Made by a program: the position numbers and the translations under genes
Source of the DNA: an uncultured Bacilli bacterium
GTDB lineage: Bacteria; Bacillota_I; Bacilli_A; RF39; UBA660
Length of the DNA stretch: 6,449 bases
Assembly: GCA_944358685.1 (NCBI GenBank)
Contig: CALVRQ010000093.1
Location: 1-6,449, forward strand
Reading direction: 5' to 3'
The notes under the pieces: generated by a model
What the model was told of the DNA's origin: nothing
What the model saw: only the letters and a program-made list of their open reading frames with translations
Database searches by the model: none
Part shown: piece after piece, positions 5,498 to 6,449 of the stretch
How positions within the stretch are numbered: position 1 is the stretch's first letter
How the letters are laid out: the number at the start of each line of letters is the position of its first letter

Positions 5498-6430
5498 CTA
5501 AGTTAAGGTAAATGGATTACTTTGAGAGCCATTTCCACCTGTGATTTTGACTGATGATGATAGTGTAATTGTAGGGCAGACCGCATAGCTCGTAGCGTTG
5601 GAATAGGTGCTACCGACGCGACCGTTGCTATACACGTGGAACACATCGTGAGAGTATCCAGAATTAGGCGACAAGGTCCACCAATTATCATTTATATACA
5701 TCCAATTAGAATTTTGACATATTCTATAATTATCATGATTTAACCTAAATGTTCCACACTGTTCTTTATTTGAATTGGCTCTCAAATATTCACTTACCGT
5801 TGGTAAGGCTACTTTTACTTTTGATGTTGTTCCTTTTTCATCACTTATTTGATTTTGTATATTAATATTACCATCAGTTACTGCACCCGCATGATACGTT
5901 GCTTCTACTATTTGACTTTGGGCAGTTGAATTAAGTCCATTATAATACATACTATTCAAAGAAGTGTTAAGGGTTGCAGGAAGATTCCAATTATGTGTAT
6001 TTAAATTATCCCAGGCCATATCTCCAATACTTGTATTTCTCATTAGCTTTATTGTTCCATCTGAATTTATAGATATAATTCTCCATCCTGCTTGCTCATT
6101 ATTAAAGGTTACATAATTATTCGGATTGGTTCCTTTATATGTATATTTTCCTTCTTCGTATTCATCGGCGTAAAGTCCATCTCCTGAAATTACTATATCC
6201 ACTTCATCTAAAATTGCATCTCCACCAGTTTTTGGTGGGAAGCAAGTATTATAAAGTTCATCTATCGCTCCTTGAACATCAGTCGCCTGCATTCCACTTG
6301 CACTATTATCATAAGTAGTTTGATTAGAATGAAAATATGTTTGTGCATACACCATTACTAAACTTCCTGAAATTAATCCTAAAGTAAATCCTAGTAAAAA
6401 AAAAAAAAAAAAATTTTTTATTTTACCCAT
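5498..6430 (-). CDS. Secreted or surface-anchored protein with DUF6273-like domain, likely phase-variable
   Basis: The product is 310 aa. Residues 1-29 are a signal peptide or membrane anchor: MGKIKN, then five Phe and a hydrophobic stretch to MVYA, with V-Y-A fitting a signal peptidase I site after Ala29. Residues 40-62 carry SGMQATDVQGAIDELYNT, a short module common in Bacillota surface and phage tail proteins. Residues 85-131 (GLYADEYEEGKY, TNPNNYVTFN, GWRIISINSDGTIKLMRN) and WWTLSP (250-255) to SSVKITGGNGSQSNPFTL (292-309) match a DUF6273-like gut-Bacillota family from memory. I infer a C-type-lectin-like ligand-binding end. Cysteines are at 63, 225, 238 and 285. No LPXTG motif is seen, so attachment would rely on an uncleaved anchor. 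The start is the ATG at 6430, with only a weak AAG-type ribosome site in the 19 bp visible upstream. Two odd features are annotated separately: the poly-T tract in the signal codons and the GC-rich 3' segment. The ligand is unknown. Confidence 0.8.
   Translation of the reverse strand: MGKIKNFFFFFLLGFTLGLISGSLVMVYAQTYFHSNQTTYDNSASGMQATDVQGAIDELYNTCFPPKTGGDAILDEVDIVISGDGLYADEYEEGKYTYKGTNPNNYVTFNNEQAGWRIISINSDGTIKLMRNTSIGDMAWDNLNTHNWNLPATLNTSLNSMYYNGLNSTAQSQIVEATYHAGAVTDGNINIQNQISDEKGTTSKVKVALPTVSEYLRANSNKEQCGTFRLNHDNYRICQNSNWMYINDNWWTLSPNSGYSHDVFHVYSNGRVGSTYSNATSYAVCPTITLSSSVKITGGNGSQSNPFTLT
5573..5683 (-). other. Hypervariable-looking 3' segment of the surface-protein gene (candidate DGR variable region)
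   Basis: By direct count 5581-5680 is 53% GC (57% in 5581-5640) whereas 5701-5760 is 25%. Coding-strand adenine is 20% here against 40% in 5701-5760. Of the 31 codons 256-286, 26 end in C or T (15 in C), the NNY pattern produced when AAC/AAT codons of a template repeat are mutated at adenines. The exceptions include codons for Gly258, Val263, Val266 and Ala283; the two Val and Gly258 fit a conserved scaffold. The location in the C-terminal part of a likely C-type-lectin-fold domain and the ~110 bp length fit a DGR target. No template repeat or reverse transcriptase is in the window. Recombination with a foreign or paralogous copy is the main alternative. The boundaries are approximate. Confidence 0.45.
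6396..6413 (-). repeat. 18-nt homopolymer (poly-T on the coding strand) within signal-peptide codons
   Basis: Eighteen A on the + strand, read as T18 on the coding strand, cover the end of Asn6, Phe7-Phe11 and the first two bases of Leu12. With 17 T the frame hits TAG almost at once (6393-6391); with 19 T it reaches TAA at 6326-6324. Only the present length (or changes of 3) gives the full protein. Such a tract should slip readily during replication. Confidence 0.9.
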
Positions 6431-6449
6431 TTTTCTTACTGCTTATTAT

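Noticed and set aside
5503..5691. 62-codon ORF on the - strand in another frame of the surface-protein gene
   Set aside because: It overlaps the GC-rich segment, where stops are rare for compositional reasons; it has no ribosome site and no recognisable product.
1..6449. CRISPR arrays, tRNA or rRNA genes, insertion-sequence ends
   Set aside because: No regularly spaced repeats, cloverleaf sequences or IS-type terminal repeats were seen on reading the window.

Overview
The window is low-GC, AT-rich DNA in which TGG encodes Trp and TGA, TAA and TAG are stops. That suggests a Bacillota-type organism, perhaps a gut Bacilli/Clostridia or RF39-like lineage with the standard code rather than a Mycoplasma. 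The lineage guess rests on composition, the style of the ParE/ParC proteins and the surface-protein family, and no marker gene settles it.

Layout. On the + strand, 1-263 is the 3' end of an Rpn/PD-(D/E)XK nuclease-type gene closed by a hairpin terminator. It is followed by a small XRE-family regulator (342-659) that carries a degenerate copy of half of its own HTH. A hairpin at 643-669 is shared with the convergent operon on the - strand. That operon is parE (5166-3259) then parC (3248-687), the two subunits of DNA topoisomerase IV. The genes are 10 bp apart; parC starts at TTG and its Shine-Dalgarno overlaps the parE stop. parE has a good extended -10 promoter with a very short leader, plus AACGTT-centred repeats that resemble LacI/CcpA-type operators. 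The 331-bp gap 5167-5497 holds this promoter region, a dyad over a TTGACA, and two hairpins, the stronger of which probably terminates the gene upstream. The last gene (6430-5498, - strand) encodes a secreted or membrane-anchored surface protein: signal segment, VQGAIDELY-type module, and a DUF6273-like domain.

The surface-protein gene is the notable locus. An 18-nt poly-T tract (coding strand) lies inside its signal-peptide codons, so gain or loss of one T would stop translation early: a likely phase-variation switch. Near its 3' end, about 100-120 bp jumps to roughly 53% GC against about 25% just next to it. There the coding strand loses adenine and codons are overwhelmingly NNY, interrupted by fixed scaffold residues. 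This is what the variable region of a diversity-generating retroelement (DGR) target looks like, although no template repeat or reverse transcriptase is in the window. If both readings hold, one surface protein is switched on and off at its N-terminus and diversified at its C-terminus.

The core genes (parE, parC) look intact and ordinary. The flanking genes look accessory.
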